A stretch of DNA of 43,802 nt, taken from assembly GCA_017456495.1 (NCBI GenBank), contig JAFTJI010000070.1, forward strand, positions 1-43,802, written 5' to 3'. The notes below the pieces were generated by a model. It did not search any database, was not told the origin of the DNA, and saw nothing but the letters and a program-made list of their open reading frames with translations. A program made the translations under genes and the position numbers. Positions within the stretch are counted from its first letter, which is position 1. Each line of letters opens with the position of its first letter. This DNA is from Lentisphaeria bacterium. Lineage in GTDB: Bacteria; Verrucomicrobiota; Lentisphaeria; Victivallales; UBA1829. This document shows positions 25,931-34,390 of this stretch, one piece after another.

Positions 25931-26679
25931 AATTCTGCTCCTTTCAGGATCCGTTCCAGATTTTTTCCGGCGATTTTGGCAATAGATTCATCATCCAGAC
26001 CGGAGTGTTTCAGCTGAAGCATGCCGTTCCCCTGATTACCGGCAGGGAAATTTGTACCGTAAAGGATCCGTTCAGCTCCATACTTTTCTGCCAGTCCGCG
26101 GACTCCTTCCGGAACCCAGTAGCGGGCAATTTCAAAATAGAAGTTTTCGTATGTTTCGAGCAGAGGACGGATATTTCTGTCGCTGCCCCATTTTCCCCAG
26201 TTCTCTGCATAAATAAATGTATTCTTCGGGAAAATTTCCAGAAAATCATAGAGTTTATCCCACTGTCCGGCAAAGGCATCCAGCAGCACGGGAACTTTCC
26301 GTTCAGCGGCGGCATCCATGATCTTTCCGATCACGATCCGGCGTGGTTGATAGCGGTGTTCAAAGGGGGAAAGAGTGATTGCCCCGATCCGGTTTTCTTT
26401 CATTTGACGGAAAAATTCATCCGGTTCCGGGATCTCGTCACAGGAATTCGGCAGAATACACCAGACACCGGTCAATCTCTGATCCGGATCTTCCTCTCTC
26501 AGCATTCTGGCAATTTCCTGGTTAGTGGAAAGGGGTGCCTTGGGAATACCGTTGTGACGGACAAGAGCCTTATCGACACCGTAGTAGTCCATGTCCGACA
26601 GCAATTCTTTCACACCGGGGTTTGCGTTCCCGAAGTCGCCGACCCGGCAGTTTGCATCGAAAAACATCAAGTCTTTCAT
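25927..26679 (-). CDS. Amidohydrolase-2-like protein lacking the metal ligands
   Basis: A 250-aa homolog of the next gene, first in the operon. At each usual metal-ligand site the residue differs: the N-terminal HxH site reads FDANCRVGD, the VLVHTWG site VLLDAFAG, the IAHCC site IYAENWG, and the GTDxP site YGTNFPAGN. The fold and the C-terminal SIAKIAGKNLERIL signature are kept. It may be a pseudoenzyme partner of the active copy, a binding protein, or a metal-independent enzyme. The ATG at 26679 follows AGGAG by about 7 bases; the longer frame to 26775 would run through the promoter. Its stop overlaps the next start by four bases. Confidence 0.8.
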   Translation of the reverse strand: MKDLMFFDANCRVGDFGNANPGVKELLSDMDYYGVDKALVRHNGIPKAPLSTNQEIARMLREEDPDQRLTGVWCILPNSCDEIPEPDEFFRQMKENRIGAITLSPFEHRYQPRRIVIGKIMDAAAERKVPVLLDAFAGQWDKLYDFLEIFPKNTFIYAENWGKWGSDRNIRPLLETYENFYFEIARYWVPEGVRGLAEKYGAERILYGTNFPAGNQGNGMLQLKHSGLDDESIAKIAGKNLERILKGAEL

Positions 26680-26766
26680 AAATAACTCCTCTTTTCGCAG
26701 AGCATTCTCTGAAAAACTATTGAAGTTTTGCGGATAAAAACTCTGCAATTTTCTTTGTCTGGGAGT

Positions 26767-26795
26767 ATTATACATTCAAAAAGGTGTTTTGTAAA
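26767..26795 (-). promoter_or_regulatory. Strong promoter for the amidohydrolase-isomerase-DegT-AraC operon
   Basis: On the minus strand: TTTACA (26790-26795), 17 bases, TATAAT (26767-26772), with A/T-rich sequence upstream that could act as an UP element. The start of transcription would be near 26760, giving a leader of about 80 bases before the ATG at 26679. No clear AraC-type direct repeats were identified upstream. Confidence 0.75.
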
Positions 26796-26861
26796 TACTT
26801 TAATTATCCAAAAAAATACTTTTTTTTTGCTATTTTATGCTGATTTCTTGCAAAAATAAAA

Positions 26862-26889
26862 AACCGGAGAGTTTTTATCACCCTCCGGT
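26862..26889 (-). terminator. Terminator of the alpha/beta hydrolase gene
   Basis: ACCGGAG (26873-26879) pairs with CTCCGGT (26883-26889). On the minus strand the stem is followed by a long T-run (complement of the A-run at 26862-26872). It ends the transcript from the hydrolase gene whose stop is at 26916. The interval 26796-26861 is AT-rich with nothing else to report. Confidence 0.75.
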
Positions 26890-26915
26890 GGAGCTTTTTT
26901 CTGTATGATCCGGGA

Positions 26916-27731
26916 TCAGTCTTTCATGCCTGCGGCGCGGCGGAACCATTTTCCTGCAGGTGTATTCCATTCATTTACAGGGAATCCGCGGCGGAAAAGT
27001 CCATAACCGTGACCGCCCTCTGCAAAAAGGTGCATTTCGCAGGGAACGTTTGCTTTCCGCATTGCAAGATACCAGGCAACCGCATTTTCCACATTGATCC
27101 CATCGTCTTGAGTCTGAATAATAAAGGTTGACGGAGTATTTGCATTGACGTCAAACTCCGGAGCAAGCTGAAGCGTTTCCTTGTCAGCAAGATAAGCAGG
27201 GTAGATCAAAGCTGTGAAGTCCGGACGGAATGAGAGGTTATCTACTTCATCCAGAGGTTCGTAGGGAACCGGATTTGCCGGAGCGGAGATGGAGGCACAG
27301 AGGTGACCGCCTGCAGAGAACCCGATACAGCCGATGCGGTTGGGGTCGATTTCCAATGCTTCGGCGTTGGCACGGAGAAAACGCATTGCGCGGGCAGCAT
27401 CGGCATGAGCAGCCAGACGGCGGTCCGGACAACGGTATTTCAGAACAAATGCGCTGAATCCGATGGAGTTGAGCCAGGCGGCAATGTCATAACCTTCGTG
27501 ATTGACTGCCTGATAGCTGTAACTTCCGCCGGGACAGACAAGCACAGCCGGGTGCGGTCCGGTTCCGGATGTCGGAAAATAACGGACAGCCGCTTCGGTC
27601 ACATCATGGATCCGGATGATTCCGCCATCTTTCGGACGGCTCTCTTTCCGGTTGGCATCTTCCGGTGTTGTAAAAGGTATGACATCGTTCCAGACGGGGA
27701 TTTCCTGGTAATAGGCAGGTGTTTCTTTCAT
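26916..27731 (-). CDS. Alpha/beta-hydrolase (carbohydrate acetylesterase-like)
   Basis: A 271-aa alpha/beta hydrolase. CPGGSY (about 66-71) is the oxyanion region, Ser139 in GFSAGGH the nucleophile, Asp209 or Asp210 (QTQDDGI) the acid, and His241 (EGGHGYGLF) the base. The GFSAGGH plus GGHGYG pattern is common in xylan or sugar acetylesterases of the BD-FAE/dienelactone-hydrolase-like group. No signal peptide, so the substrate would be intracellular. Transcribed away from a second hydrolase gene with a shared 133-base promoter region, in line with joint control. Confidence 0.85.
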   Translation of the reverse strand: MKETPAYYQEIPVWNDVIPFTTPEDANRKESRPKDGGIIRIHDVTEAAVRYFPTSGTGPHPAVLVCPGGSYSYQAVNHEGYDIAAWLNSIGFSAFVLKYRCPDRRLAAHADAARAMRFLRANAEALEIDPNRIGCIGFSAGGHLCASISAPANPVPYEPLDEVDNLSFRPDFTALIYPAYLADKETLQLAPEFDVNANTPSTFIIQTQDDGINVENAVAWYLAMRKANVPCEMHLFAEGGHGYGLFRRGFPVNEWNTPAGKWFRRAAGMKD

Positions 27732-27764
27732 TTTTTCTCGGTCTCCTTTGAGTTGTTTCCGGAG

Positions 27765-27793
27765 AATATAGCATATTTTTTCACTTTTTTCAA
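27765..27793 (-). promoter_or_regulatory. Promoter for the minus-strand hydrolase gene
   Basis: On the minus strand: TTGAAA (27788-27793), 17 bases, TATATT (27765-27770). It lies about 35 bases before the ATG at 27731. The same TTGAAA/TATATT pair precedes rmuC. Confidence 0.7.
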
Positions 27794-27813
27794 TACTTTT
27801 TCACCGATTTCTT

Positions 27814-27841
27814 TTTACTTTTTTGAAACTGGATGTATAGT
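27814..27841 (+). promoter_or_regulatory. Candidate promoter for the plus-strand hydrolase gene
   Basis: TTTACT (27814-27819), 16 bases, TATAGT (27836-27841), close ahead of the ATG at 27865. Weaker than the divergent promoter. The two promoters are about 20 bases apart, so one bound regulator could affect both. Confidence 0.45.
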
Positions 27842-27864
27842 AACAGAAATGAAAGGAAAAAACG

Positions 27865-28677
27865 ATGGCATATCAACTTATCACCCACTATCTCGACAAG
27901 CCGATCCAAACTGGACGGGTCTATGATATTTTCCTTCCGGAAAATATGCAGCACGATACCGCGATCTTTCTGATCCACGGCGGCGGATGGACCGCCGGAA
28001 GCAGAATCAGTTATCATACTCCGATCATGGAAACTCTGGCAGAAAAAGGGTATATCGTTGCTTCAACCGACTATCGTCTGACCGTTTCCGCAATGGAACA
28101 GCTGAAAGATTGCCGTGAGGCTTATATGCACTTTGTCAATGAGTTGCGGAAACTCGGACGTCCCATGAAGATCGCTGTTTACGGCAGTTCAGCCGGGGCG
28201 CATCTCTCCTCCCTGCTTGCTGTGGCAAAACCGGGTGCATCCGGCGAAGATTTCCCCGCTGATGCCGACTGGGTCGTTCCGGAATGTGCGCTTCTGCAAT
28301 CCTGTCCCATGAGCTTTGAACCGTGGGAAGAGATTTTCCCTCATATCTGGAGTTCCATGCAGAATGCCGCCCGTGTGCCTTACGAGGAAAATCCGGAAGT
28401 TTATAAAAAACTCTCTCTGGATCATCACATCCATTCAGATATGCCCCGGATCTTCTTTATGGAAGCGGAGTGGGAACACATGTTCTGGCCCCCGCAGAAA
28501 GTTTCTCTTGCCAAAAAGATCGCTTCTCTGAAAGGTTCCGTCAAAGTCAAGATCTACAAAAATATGGAACACGGGTTCCTCTTTAACTTTGACCGTGAAC
28601 ACCAGCGGGAAGGTTTTGCTGACTTTATTAAATTTATTGAAAACGAACCTATCGGAAATACCGTTTTCGAAGCATAA
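27865..28677 (+). CDS. Alpha/beta-hydrolase (BD-FAE/carboxylesterase-like)
   Basis: A 270-aa esterase-type alpha/beta hydrolase. HGGGW (38-42) is the oxyanion motif of hormone-sensitive-lipase/BD-FAE-like enzymes, Ser109 in GSSAGAH the nucleophile, and His in NMEHGFLF (about 236) the base. The acid is less clear: Glu in FMEAEWEHMFW occupies the usual place. No signal peptide. AAAGGA precedes the ATG. Ten-odd bases follow before the isomerase gene, so both are probably one transcript. Confidence 0.83.
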   Translation: MAYQLITHYLDKPIQTGRVYDIFLPENMQHDTAIFLIHGGGWTAGSRISYHTPIMETLAEKGYIVASTDYRLTVSAMEQLKDCREAYMHFVNELRKLGRPMKIAVYGSSAGAHLSSLLAVAKPGASGEDFPADADWVVPECALLQSCPMSFEPWEEIFPHIWSSMQNAARVPYEENPEVYKKLSLDHHIHSDMPRIFFMEAEWEHMFWPPQKVSLAKKIASLKGSVKVKIYKNMEHGFLFNFDREHQREGFADFIKFIENEPIGNTVFEA

Positions 28678-28692
28678 AAAAGGAGTTTGAAA

Positions 28693-29487
28693 ATGAACAT
28701 TTGTATGATGTCCCTGACAATGCAGGACAGTACCCCGGAAGAAATCGTTGATATCGCAGTCAAGTGCAATATGGGCGCGATCGACTGGATCACCACTCAC
28801 AAAAGCGATCCCGGCTGGTTGGGAAAGATCTCCCGCGATGCCGGATTGGAAGTTGCCGCTTACACTCCGCTGGATCAGGCTTATATCAATGGCGAAGGAA
28901 ACTGGAAAGATGAGTTCAAATACTCTCTGGAGGCAGCCGTTTCCATGGGCGCACCCGTAATGATGGTTCCGCCTTTTGCATTGAAAAAGCACCCCGATAT
29001 GTCCGAGGGCAGAAAGTATTGGACAGAGTTTTTTGCCTGGGCAACGCCTCTTGCCAAAGAAGCAAACGTGATCCTGACCCTTGAAAGCACCGGTTTCATC
29101 AACAGTCCCATCACAACTGCCGATGAAAATCTGGAAGTACTGAAAAATGTTCCCGATCTCCGTCTTACGTTTGACAACGGAAATATCGAGACCGCAGAAA
29201 GTGCAATTGATGCTTATGCAAAACTGAAAGATTATGTTGTCCGTTTTCACCTGAAAGACTGGAAGATCACCGATCAGGAGATTCCCGGATCCGACAAAAA
29301 ACGCTGCGGAAAATATTTTACCATGGCGGCGATCGGAGAAGGCAGTCTGGATCTGCGCTCTTTCTGGGATTCCGTGATTCCGGAACAGAAGAACTTCACC
29401 GTGAATCTGGAAACATGGAAGCCCTCCGGCGAGCAGTTCTCTCTGGATGAATACAGAGTGATCTGCGACAGAGTCCGAGGCTGGTAA
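28693..29487 (+). CDS. Sugar phosphate isomerase/epimerase-like TIM barrel
   Basis: A 264-aa xylose isomerase-like barrel, distinct from the one at 24393. Metal-site candidates are Glu in LTLESTGF, Asp in LTFDNGN, His in VRFHLKDW and Glu in NLETWKP. The ATG at 28693 sits 7 bases after AGGAG; a TTG at 28687 is too close to that site. It follows the alpha/beta hydrolase and precedes mtaB by 8 bases. Likely acts on the sugar released by the neighbouring esterases, but the substrate is unknown. Confidence 0.83.
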   Translation: MNICMMSLTMQDSTPEEIVDIAVKCNMGAIDWITTHKSDPGWLGKISRDAGLEVAAYTPLDQAYINGEGNWKDEFKYSLEAAVSMGAPVMMVPPFALKKHPDMSEGRKYWTEFFAWATPLAKEANVILTLESTGFINSPITTADENLEVLKNVPDLRLTFDNGNIETAESAIDAYAKLKDYVVRFHLKDWKITDQEIPGSDKKRCGKYFTMAAIGEGSLDLRSFWDSVIPEQKNFTVNLETWKPSGEQFSLDEYRVICDRVRGW

Positions 29488-29495
29488 TCTGTTTT

Positions 29496-30749
29496 ATGAT
29501 CGCTTCCATCATCACTTTGGGCTGCCGTCTTAATCAGGCTGAGTCCGCCCTGATCACCTCCCGGCTGGAACGGATGGGGTACACTGTTGTGCCCTATGAC
29601 CGGAACACCCAGCCGGATCTGATCGTTCTCAACAGCTGCGCCGTAACTGCCACCGCTGAACGGAAAGCCCGGCAGAACATCAGGACTCTGCGGACACGGC
29701 ATCCGGAGGCAAAACTCCTGTTCACCGGTTGCGCCTGCACTTCTGCTCTGCAGGAGATTCCCGGTTTGACAGTTGTTCCCAATGCCCGGAAAAGTGAGTT
29801 GGACGATTTTTTGAAACAGGAAAGATCCCTTGCCGTGGAAGAGTGGCGGGGCAATACAGCTGAGCATCTCGTCTTTGCGGAAAATATCCTGACTGCCCCC
29901 ACTGAACGGACACGGGCAAATTTGAAAATACAGGAAGGCTGCAACAATTTCTGTGCCTACTGCATTATCCCTTTTAAACGCGGAAGAGAACGCTCCCGCG
30001 ATCTGGAAGAGACCGTTGAAGATTTCCGTCATCTGGTGAAACTCGGTTTTCAGGAGATCGTTTTGACCGGGATCAACACCTGCACTTATAACTGCCGCGG
30101 GGCAAAGCTCAATGATCTGCTGGAACGCCTTCTGGAAACAGATGGAAATTACCGGATCCGGATCGGGTCAACAGAACCGGGACCCATGCTTGCAAAAATC
30201 GTGGATGTCATGGCAAAAGCTGACGGGAAATTATGCGAATTTCTGCACCCCTCTCTGCAGAACGGCTCCGATACGGTCCTCAAACTCATGAACCGGCACT
30301 GCCTGACGGAAGAGTATGCCGGGTATGTTCAGTATGCCCGGGAGAAAGTGCCGCACATCCATATTGGAACGGATATCATCACCGGTTTTCCGGGGGAAAC
30401 GGATGCAACCTTTGAAGAAACGGTCGCGTTTGTTGAAAAAATCCGATTCGCCAATATTCATATTTTCCCGTTTTCGCCCCGGAAAGGAACGGCGGCATAC
30501 TCAATGAAACCGGTCGTCCCCAGTGTGCTTGCCAGGGAACGGGCGGAAAAATTGACTCTGCTGAAAGAAAAATTTGCAGCGGAGTTCCGGCATTCTCTTT
30601 TGGGAACTGTGCAAACGCTTATCCCTGAACAGGATGGAATCGGATTGACCGGAAATTATATCCGCGTAAAAGCTGATGGAACCGGGCTTATGCGGGTCGA
30701 AATCACAAACACGGATCAGGAAGTCACCATAGGAAAAAAGAAGGAGTAA
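29496..30749 (+). CDS. mtaB: tRNA threonylcarbamoyladenosine methylthiotransferase MtaB
   Basis: A 417-aa radical-SAM methylthiotransferase that converts t6A37 to ms2t6A37 in tRNAs reading ANN codons. The N-terminal domain has auxiliary-cluster cysteines Cys10, Cys48 and Cys79 (TLGCRLNQAES, NSCAVT, TGCA). The radical-SAM triad is Cys149, Cys153 and Cys156 (CNNFCAYC). TDIITGFPGETDATFEET and FPFSPRKGTAA are further family blocks. TLGCRLNQ and KARQNIR point to the MtaB branch rather than MiaB or RimO. It is sandwiched between sugar-metabolism genes with 8- and 3-base spacings, an odd place for a tRNA-modification gene. Confidence 0.9.
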   Translation: MIASIITLGCRLNQAESALITSRLERMGYTVVPYDRNTQPDLIVLNSCAVTATAERKARQNIRTLRTRHPEAKLLFTGCACTSALQEIPGLTVVPNARKSELDDFLKQERSLAVEEWRGNTAEHLVFAENILTAPTERTRANLKIQEGCNNFCAYCIIPFKRGRERSRDLEETVEDFRHLVKLGFQEIVLTGINTCTYNCRGAKLNDLLERLLETDGNYRIRIGSTEPGPMLAKIVDVMAKADGKLCEFLHPSLQNGSDTVLKLMNRHCLTEEYAGYVQYAREKVPHIHIGTDIITGFPGETDATFEETVAFVEKIRFANIHIFPFSPRKGTAAYSMKPVVPSVLARERAEKLTLLKEKFAAEFRHSLLGTVQTLIPEQDGIGLTGNYIRVKADGTGLMRVEITNTDQEVTIGKKKE

Positions 30750-30752
30750 AAA

Positions 30753-31466
30753 ATGAGAATCGACAATGCAAAAGTAGATATCTGGCTTGGTTTCAAGCGG
30801 CATATATTTGATTTTCAGGGACATGAAGCGTGGATCGTAGAGCCGGAAACGGCAGCTCCGGGAACTCCCTGGACATGGTGTATGGAGTGGCCCACCGCAT
30901 TTGTCCCCCGGACAGGTGTGCCGGATCTGGTGAAAAAAGGGTTCCACCACGTTCATATCAAGGCTTTCGGACATGGAAATGATGAAGACCAGAAAGTTTT
31001 TGCGGCGTTCCACGAGTATCTGGTCGGCCTCGGATTTGCCAAAAAATGCGGACTGATCGGTTTGAGTTTCGGAGGGCTTTACTCCTGCCGTTTTGCGGCA
31101 TTCCATCCCGAAAAAGTCGCCTGTATTTATCTTGATGCACCCCTGTGCAATTTTCATCACTTCCAGCATTGGGAACTTGTAAAAGATGAATACAGTTTGA
31201 AAAACAAAGCAGATCTTTTTGACCTGCCCGGTCTGCCGATCAACCTGACCGCACGTCTGAAAGATTTCCCGATCCTGCTGATTTACGGGAAAGCAGATAC
31301 AACAGTTCCGCCGGAAGATAATTGCGAAATGCTTCTTGCGCGTTTGGAAGTACAGAACGGCTCCGGTGAAGTGAAAGTGATCGCCCGGAACGCGTGGGCT
31401 CATCATCCTCACGGATTGGATGACACTGCGCCGATTCAGGAATTTATGACAAAATACTGCTGCTGA
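30753..31466 (+). CDS. Alpha/beta-hydrolase
   Basis: A 237-aa alpha/beta hydrolase. Ser105 in GLSFGG is the nucleophile, Asp in LLIYGKADTTVPPEDN (about 190) the acid, and a His in WAHHPHGLDD (about 218) the base. The CMEWPTAF region lies where the oxyanion loop should be. No signal peptide. It is 3 bases after mtaB and converges on the VWA gene with 7 bases between the stops. Likely a small carbohydrate or acyl ester is the substrate, as in the other hydrolases of this island, but it could be unrelated. Confidence 0.8.
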   Translation: MRIDNAKVDIWLGFKRHIFDFQGHEAWIVEPETAAPGTPWTWCMEWPTAFVPRTGVPDLVKKGFHHVHIKAFGHGNDEDQKVFAAFHEYLVGLGFAKKCGLIGLSFGGLYSCRFAAFHPEKVACIYLDAPLCNFHHFQHWELVKDEYSLKNKADLFDLPGLPINLTARLKDFPILLIYGKADTTVPPEDNCEMLLARLEVQNGSGEVKVIARNAWAHHPHGLDDTAPIQEFMTKYCC

Positions 31467-31473
31467 GAGCTTT

Positions 31474-32511
31474 TTACGGAGCCTTCAGGAAGATGGTGTT
31501 TTCCAGGAGGAACGCTAAAAGCAACGCTCCGAGAGCTGCGGTAATCAGAGGAAATGCAAATTCTTTCCAATTGATCAGGATCTGCTGTTCAAAGGTCGTT
31601 TTTTCCAGTTTGTCAATGGAATCCATGGCTGCTTTCATGGATGAAATATCTTTTGCCCGGTAATATTTGCCTCCGGTTATGGAAGCGATCTCTTTCAGCA
31701 GCGGTTCGTCAAAATCGTTTGGTGCAGGCTCAAACTGCGTTCCGAAAGGAGTTTGTTCAATATAAATCGCCCGTTCGGAGCCGATCCCGACAGTATAAAT
31801 GATGATTCCGAACTCTTTTGCCATTTTTGCTGCCTGCCGCGGAGTGATTTTTGCTTCAACATTGTTTGCGCCATCTGTGAAGAGAACAATGATTTTCCGC
31901 TTGGAATCGCTGTCTTTGAGCCGTCTGATCCCGGAGGCAACCGGTCCGGCAATACCGGTTTGGTTTCCGATGTCTCCCGGACGGAATGACTTCAAATCTT
32001 CCAACAGCCGGGCATGGTCCAGCGTTGGCGGGCATGCCAGATATGGCTGTTGAGCGAAGACGATCAAGCCGATTCTGTCAGAGGGGCGTGCCTGAATAAA
32101 TTTTGAAATTTCCTGCTTTGCCACATTCAGCCGGGGTGCCACTTTCCCTGAGTTCAACGCTTGAAGCAGCTGAGGTTCGTGCCTGATCCCGGATGGAATA
32201 TCAATCGAAGACATACTGCCGGAAATATCCAGCGCGATAATGATATCCACGCCATTGGAACGCTGTCTGATCTCTTCCGTTCCCTCCTGGGGGCGCGCCA
32301 GAGAAAGGATGATCAGGATCAAAGCAAGACAGAGCAGCAGGAACGGGATCAATTGCTTATAAGACGGAAACCGTTTTCTGCCGTTCGTGATTGCGGAAAG
32401 ATCCGGGAAAATCACCGATGGCTGTTTTTTTCTGAGGAAGATCCATGCTGCGATAAAGGCAGGGATCAACAGCAGCAACATCCAGGGGGATGCAAGATCC
32501 GGAATTTTCAT
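31474..32511 (-). CDS. VWA-domain membrane protein (BatA-like)
   Basis: A 345-aa protein with a helix near the N-terminus (about 9-27), another at about 52-71, a von Willebrand factor A domain (about 86-290) and a C-terminal helix (about 318-337). The MIDAS metal motif is intact: DISGSMS (95-101), Thr in GNQTGIA and Asp in LFTDGANN. This is the BatA arrangement found in MoxR-associated operons linked with envelope integrity or aerotolerance. It overlaps the preceding gene by four bases. Last gene of the operon; no batB- or batC-like gene follows. Confidence 0.88.
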   Translation of the reverse strand: MKIPDLASPWMLLLLIPAFIAAWIFLRKKQPSVIFPDLSAITNGRKRFPSYKQLIPFLLLCLALILIILSLARPQEGTEEIRQRSNGVDIIIALDISGSMSSIDIPSGIRHEPQLLQALNSGKVAPRLNVAKQEISKFIQARPSDRIGLIVFAQQPYLACPPTLDHARLLEDLKSFRPGDIGNQTGIAGPVASGIRRLKDSDSKRKIIVLFTDGANNVEAKITPRQAAKMAKEFGIIIYTVGIGSERAIYIEQTPFGTQFEPAPNDFDEPLLKEIASITGGKYYRAKDISSMKAAMDSIDKLEKTTFEQQILINWKEFAFPLITAALGALLLAFLLENTIFLKAP

Positions 32512-33488
32512 GATTTTTCCTCCTTCATCTCAATCGTCTGAGAAGTTGTCCTGATCAGAGATTCTGCACGTTCTGCAGCTCCCTCAAACATCTTTTCATC
32601 CGTGTCCATCCGGGCAAATTTTACCATATCGGCAGAGGTCAGGAACTCCCGCAGAAATTGCCGCTGTTCCACATCCAGAGGGCTGTTTGCACTGCGCATG
32701 GACTCCAGAAATTCCGGTGTAGTCTGCCGTTCAGCCCGAAGCGAGAACCGTTCTGCAAGATAGTCACGGATGATATAAGTCAGCTTTGTTACAGCGTTTT
32801 CTGTGGAAATTTCTTTTCCGCTAAGTGTCGCCCGCAAATCTGAGATCGCATTCAGAGCTGTGACCCAGGGCGGCATTTGCGATTTTTGTCCGCGTATTTT
32901 TGCCCGGATAAAGAGCCAGATAAGGATGCCAAGGACGAAAACAGCGGCTCCGCAGAGATACCAGATCCATCTTCTGTTTTTCTTCTCTTCCGGAGAAAGA
33001 GAAACCTGCTGTTCAATATCTAGTTTTTCATTGAGATCGCTTTCTGCCAGTTTGACTTTGAACCCCGGGATCTTCGCCTTTACAACTGCTCTGCCGTCGG
33101 GTCCGCCTTCGCAGAGGATGCTGACAGGTGTTGCCGGATAGTCTCCGTCACGGTAAGGCTGAACCCAGACAGTGACGTTCCAGAGTCTTGTTCCCCACAT
33201 CCACTTTCCGGGCTTGATTTCTGCCTCCCTGAACTCCTGCAAGCCTTCCTTCGGGGTTATATTTGCGTTAACAGGCATGAGGCTCCAGGAGGTTTTGACC
33301 AGGAACGTACAGGGGATTTTTTCTCCGATCCCGGCTTCTTTTGTCTTAAAGAGCGTTCCGGTGATTTCCGGTACGGATTTTGTGTTCGTGCACTGGTTCC
33401 ATTTTACGAGAAAAACTCCGGCACCGATCGCGGTAATGGCAAACAGAACCAAAAATATAATGATGATAACTTGTACGAACCGTTTCAT
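32508..33488 (-). CDS. Two-TM protein of the MoxR/VWA operon (BatD/DUF4381-like)
   Basis: A 326-aa protein: N-terminal helix (about 6-28), an extracytoplasmic beta-rich domain (about 40-165), a second helix (about 172-195), and a cytoplasmic tail that looks helical (about 215-320; LTYIIRDYLAERFSLRAERQTTPEFLESM). The tail pattern, IRDYLAxRF...TTxEFL, occurs in DUF4381-type proteins beside DUF58/VWA genes. The protein seems to combine parts that other genomes split between BatD and DUF4381; this is inference from layout. Four-base overlap with the VWA gene and 4 bases after DUF58. Confidence 0.7.
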   Translation of the reverse strand: MKRFVQVIIIIFLVLFAITAIGAGVFLVKWNQCTNTKSVPEITGTLFKTKEAGIGEKIPCTFLVKTSWSLMPVNANITPKEGLQEFREAEIKPGKWMWGTRLWNVTVWVQPYRDGDYPATPVSILCEGGPDGRAVVKAKIPGFKVKLAESDLNEKLDIEQQVSLSPEEKKNRRWIWYLCGAAVFVLGILIWLFIRAKIRGQKSQMPPWVTALNAISDLRATLSGKEISTENAVTKLTYIIRDYLAERFSLRAERQTTPEFLESMRSANSPLDVEQRQFLREFLTSADMVKFARMDTDEKMFEGAAERAESLIRTTSQTIEMKEEKS

Positions 33489-33492
33489 TCTG

Positions 33493-34377
33493 TCACCCGT
33501 TTTTCCGTCTGCGCATCCGGAAGAAGTTCATGATGGGGACGACCGGATCTTCCCCGCAGAACAGCTCCACAACGTCAACTTTCGCCCTGCGGAACAGTTC
33601 CGCAACGGCATTCCGTTTTTCTTTGACTTTTTTTCCGAAAAGCGATCTTGCTTTGGCGGAAGCGGCATCGAACCAGGAGATTTCCCCGGTCTCGGCATCT
33701 TCCAGAGAAAGCATGGAAAGTTTCGGAAATCCGACTTCCATTTTATCCGAGATCCTGATGGCGGTGAGATCGTGGCGTATGTTCAGGATCTTCAGCTGTT
33801 TTTCGTAGGGGAGATCAGAAATGAAATCGCTGATCAGGAAGATCACTGATTTCCGTTTCAAATTTTTTGCAAGGGAATCCATGGCGTGCCCGATATCCGT
33901 TCCTGTCGATTCCGGTTCAAAGGCAAGCAGATCCCGGATCAGACGCAGAACATGAGATTTTCCTGACTTTGGCGGGAGCCAGAGTTCCGTCTTATCGGTA
34001 AAGACGAGCAAGCCCACTTTGTCGTTGTTGCGGATGGCACTGAGTGCGAGAAGGGCAGCGATCCCCGCCGCTTCCTCCCGTTTGCTGCTGCCGGCTTTTC
34101 CGAACGAGAGAGAAGCCGAAGCATCAACAGCCAGGATCACGGTGAGTTCCCGTTCCTCCACATATTTTTTGATATATGGAGTTCCCATTCTGGCAGTCAC
34201 GTTCCAGTCAATATCGCGGACATCGTCATCGGGGGTGTATTCTCTGACTTCAGAAAATTCGATCCCGCGTCCTTTGTAAACGCTGTGCCAAGCCCCGCCG
34301 GTCAGCTCTTCCACGAGCCGCCGGGACCGGATCTCGATCTTCCGGACTTTTGCCAGCAATTCCCTTGTCTGCATCAT
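33493..34377 (-). CDS. DUF58-domain protein
   Basis: A 294-aa cytoplasmic DUF58 protein, which has a VWA-like fold. The central block FSEVREYTPDDDVRDIDWNVTARMGTPYIKKYVEERELTV (about 41-80) is diagnostic. DASASLSFG (about 85-93) substitutes for the MIDAS start. Such proteins are encoded with MoxR ATPases and are thought to be their adaptors. GAGGTGAGG precedes the ATG. It lies 13 bases after moxR. Confidence 0.92.
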   Translation of the reverse strand: MMQTRELLAKVRKIEIRSRRLVEELTGGAWHSVYKGRGIEFSEVREYTPDDDVRDIDWNVTARMGTPYIKKYVEERELTVILAVDASASLSFGKAGSSKREEAAGIAALLALSAIRNNDKVGLLVFTDKTELWLPPKSGKSHVLRLIRDLLAFEPESTGTDIGHAMDSLAKNLKRKSVIFLISDFISDLPYEKQLKILNIRHDLTAIRISDKMEVGFPKLSMLSLEDAETGEISWFDAASAKARSLFGKKVKEKRNAVAELFRRAKVDVVELFCGEDPVVPIMNFFRMRRRKNG

Positions 34378-34390
34378 TCCTCACCTCACA

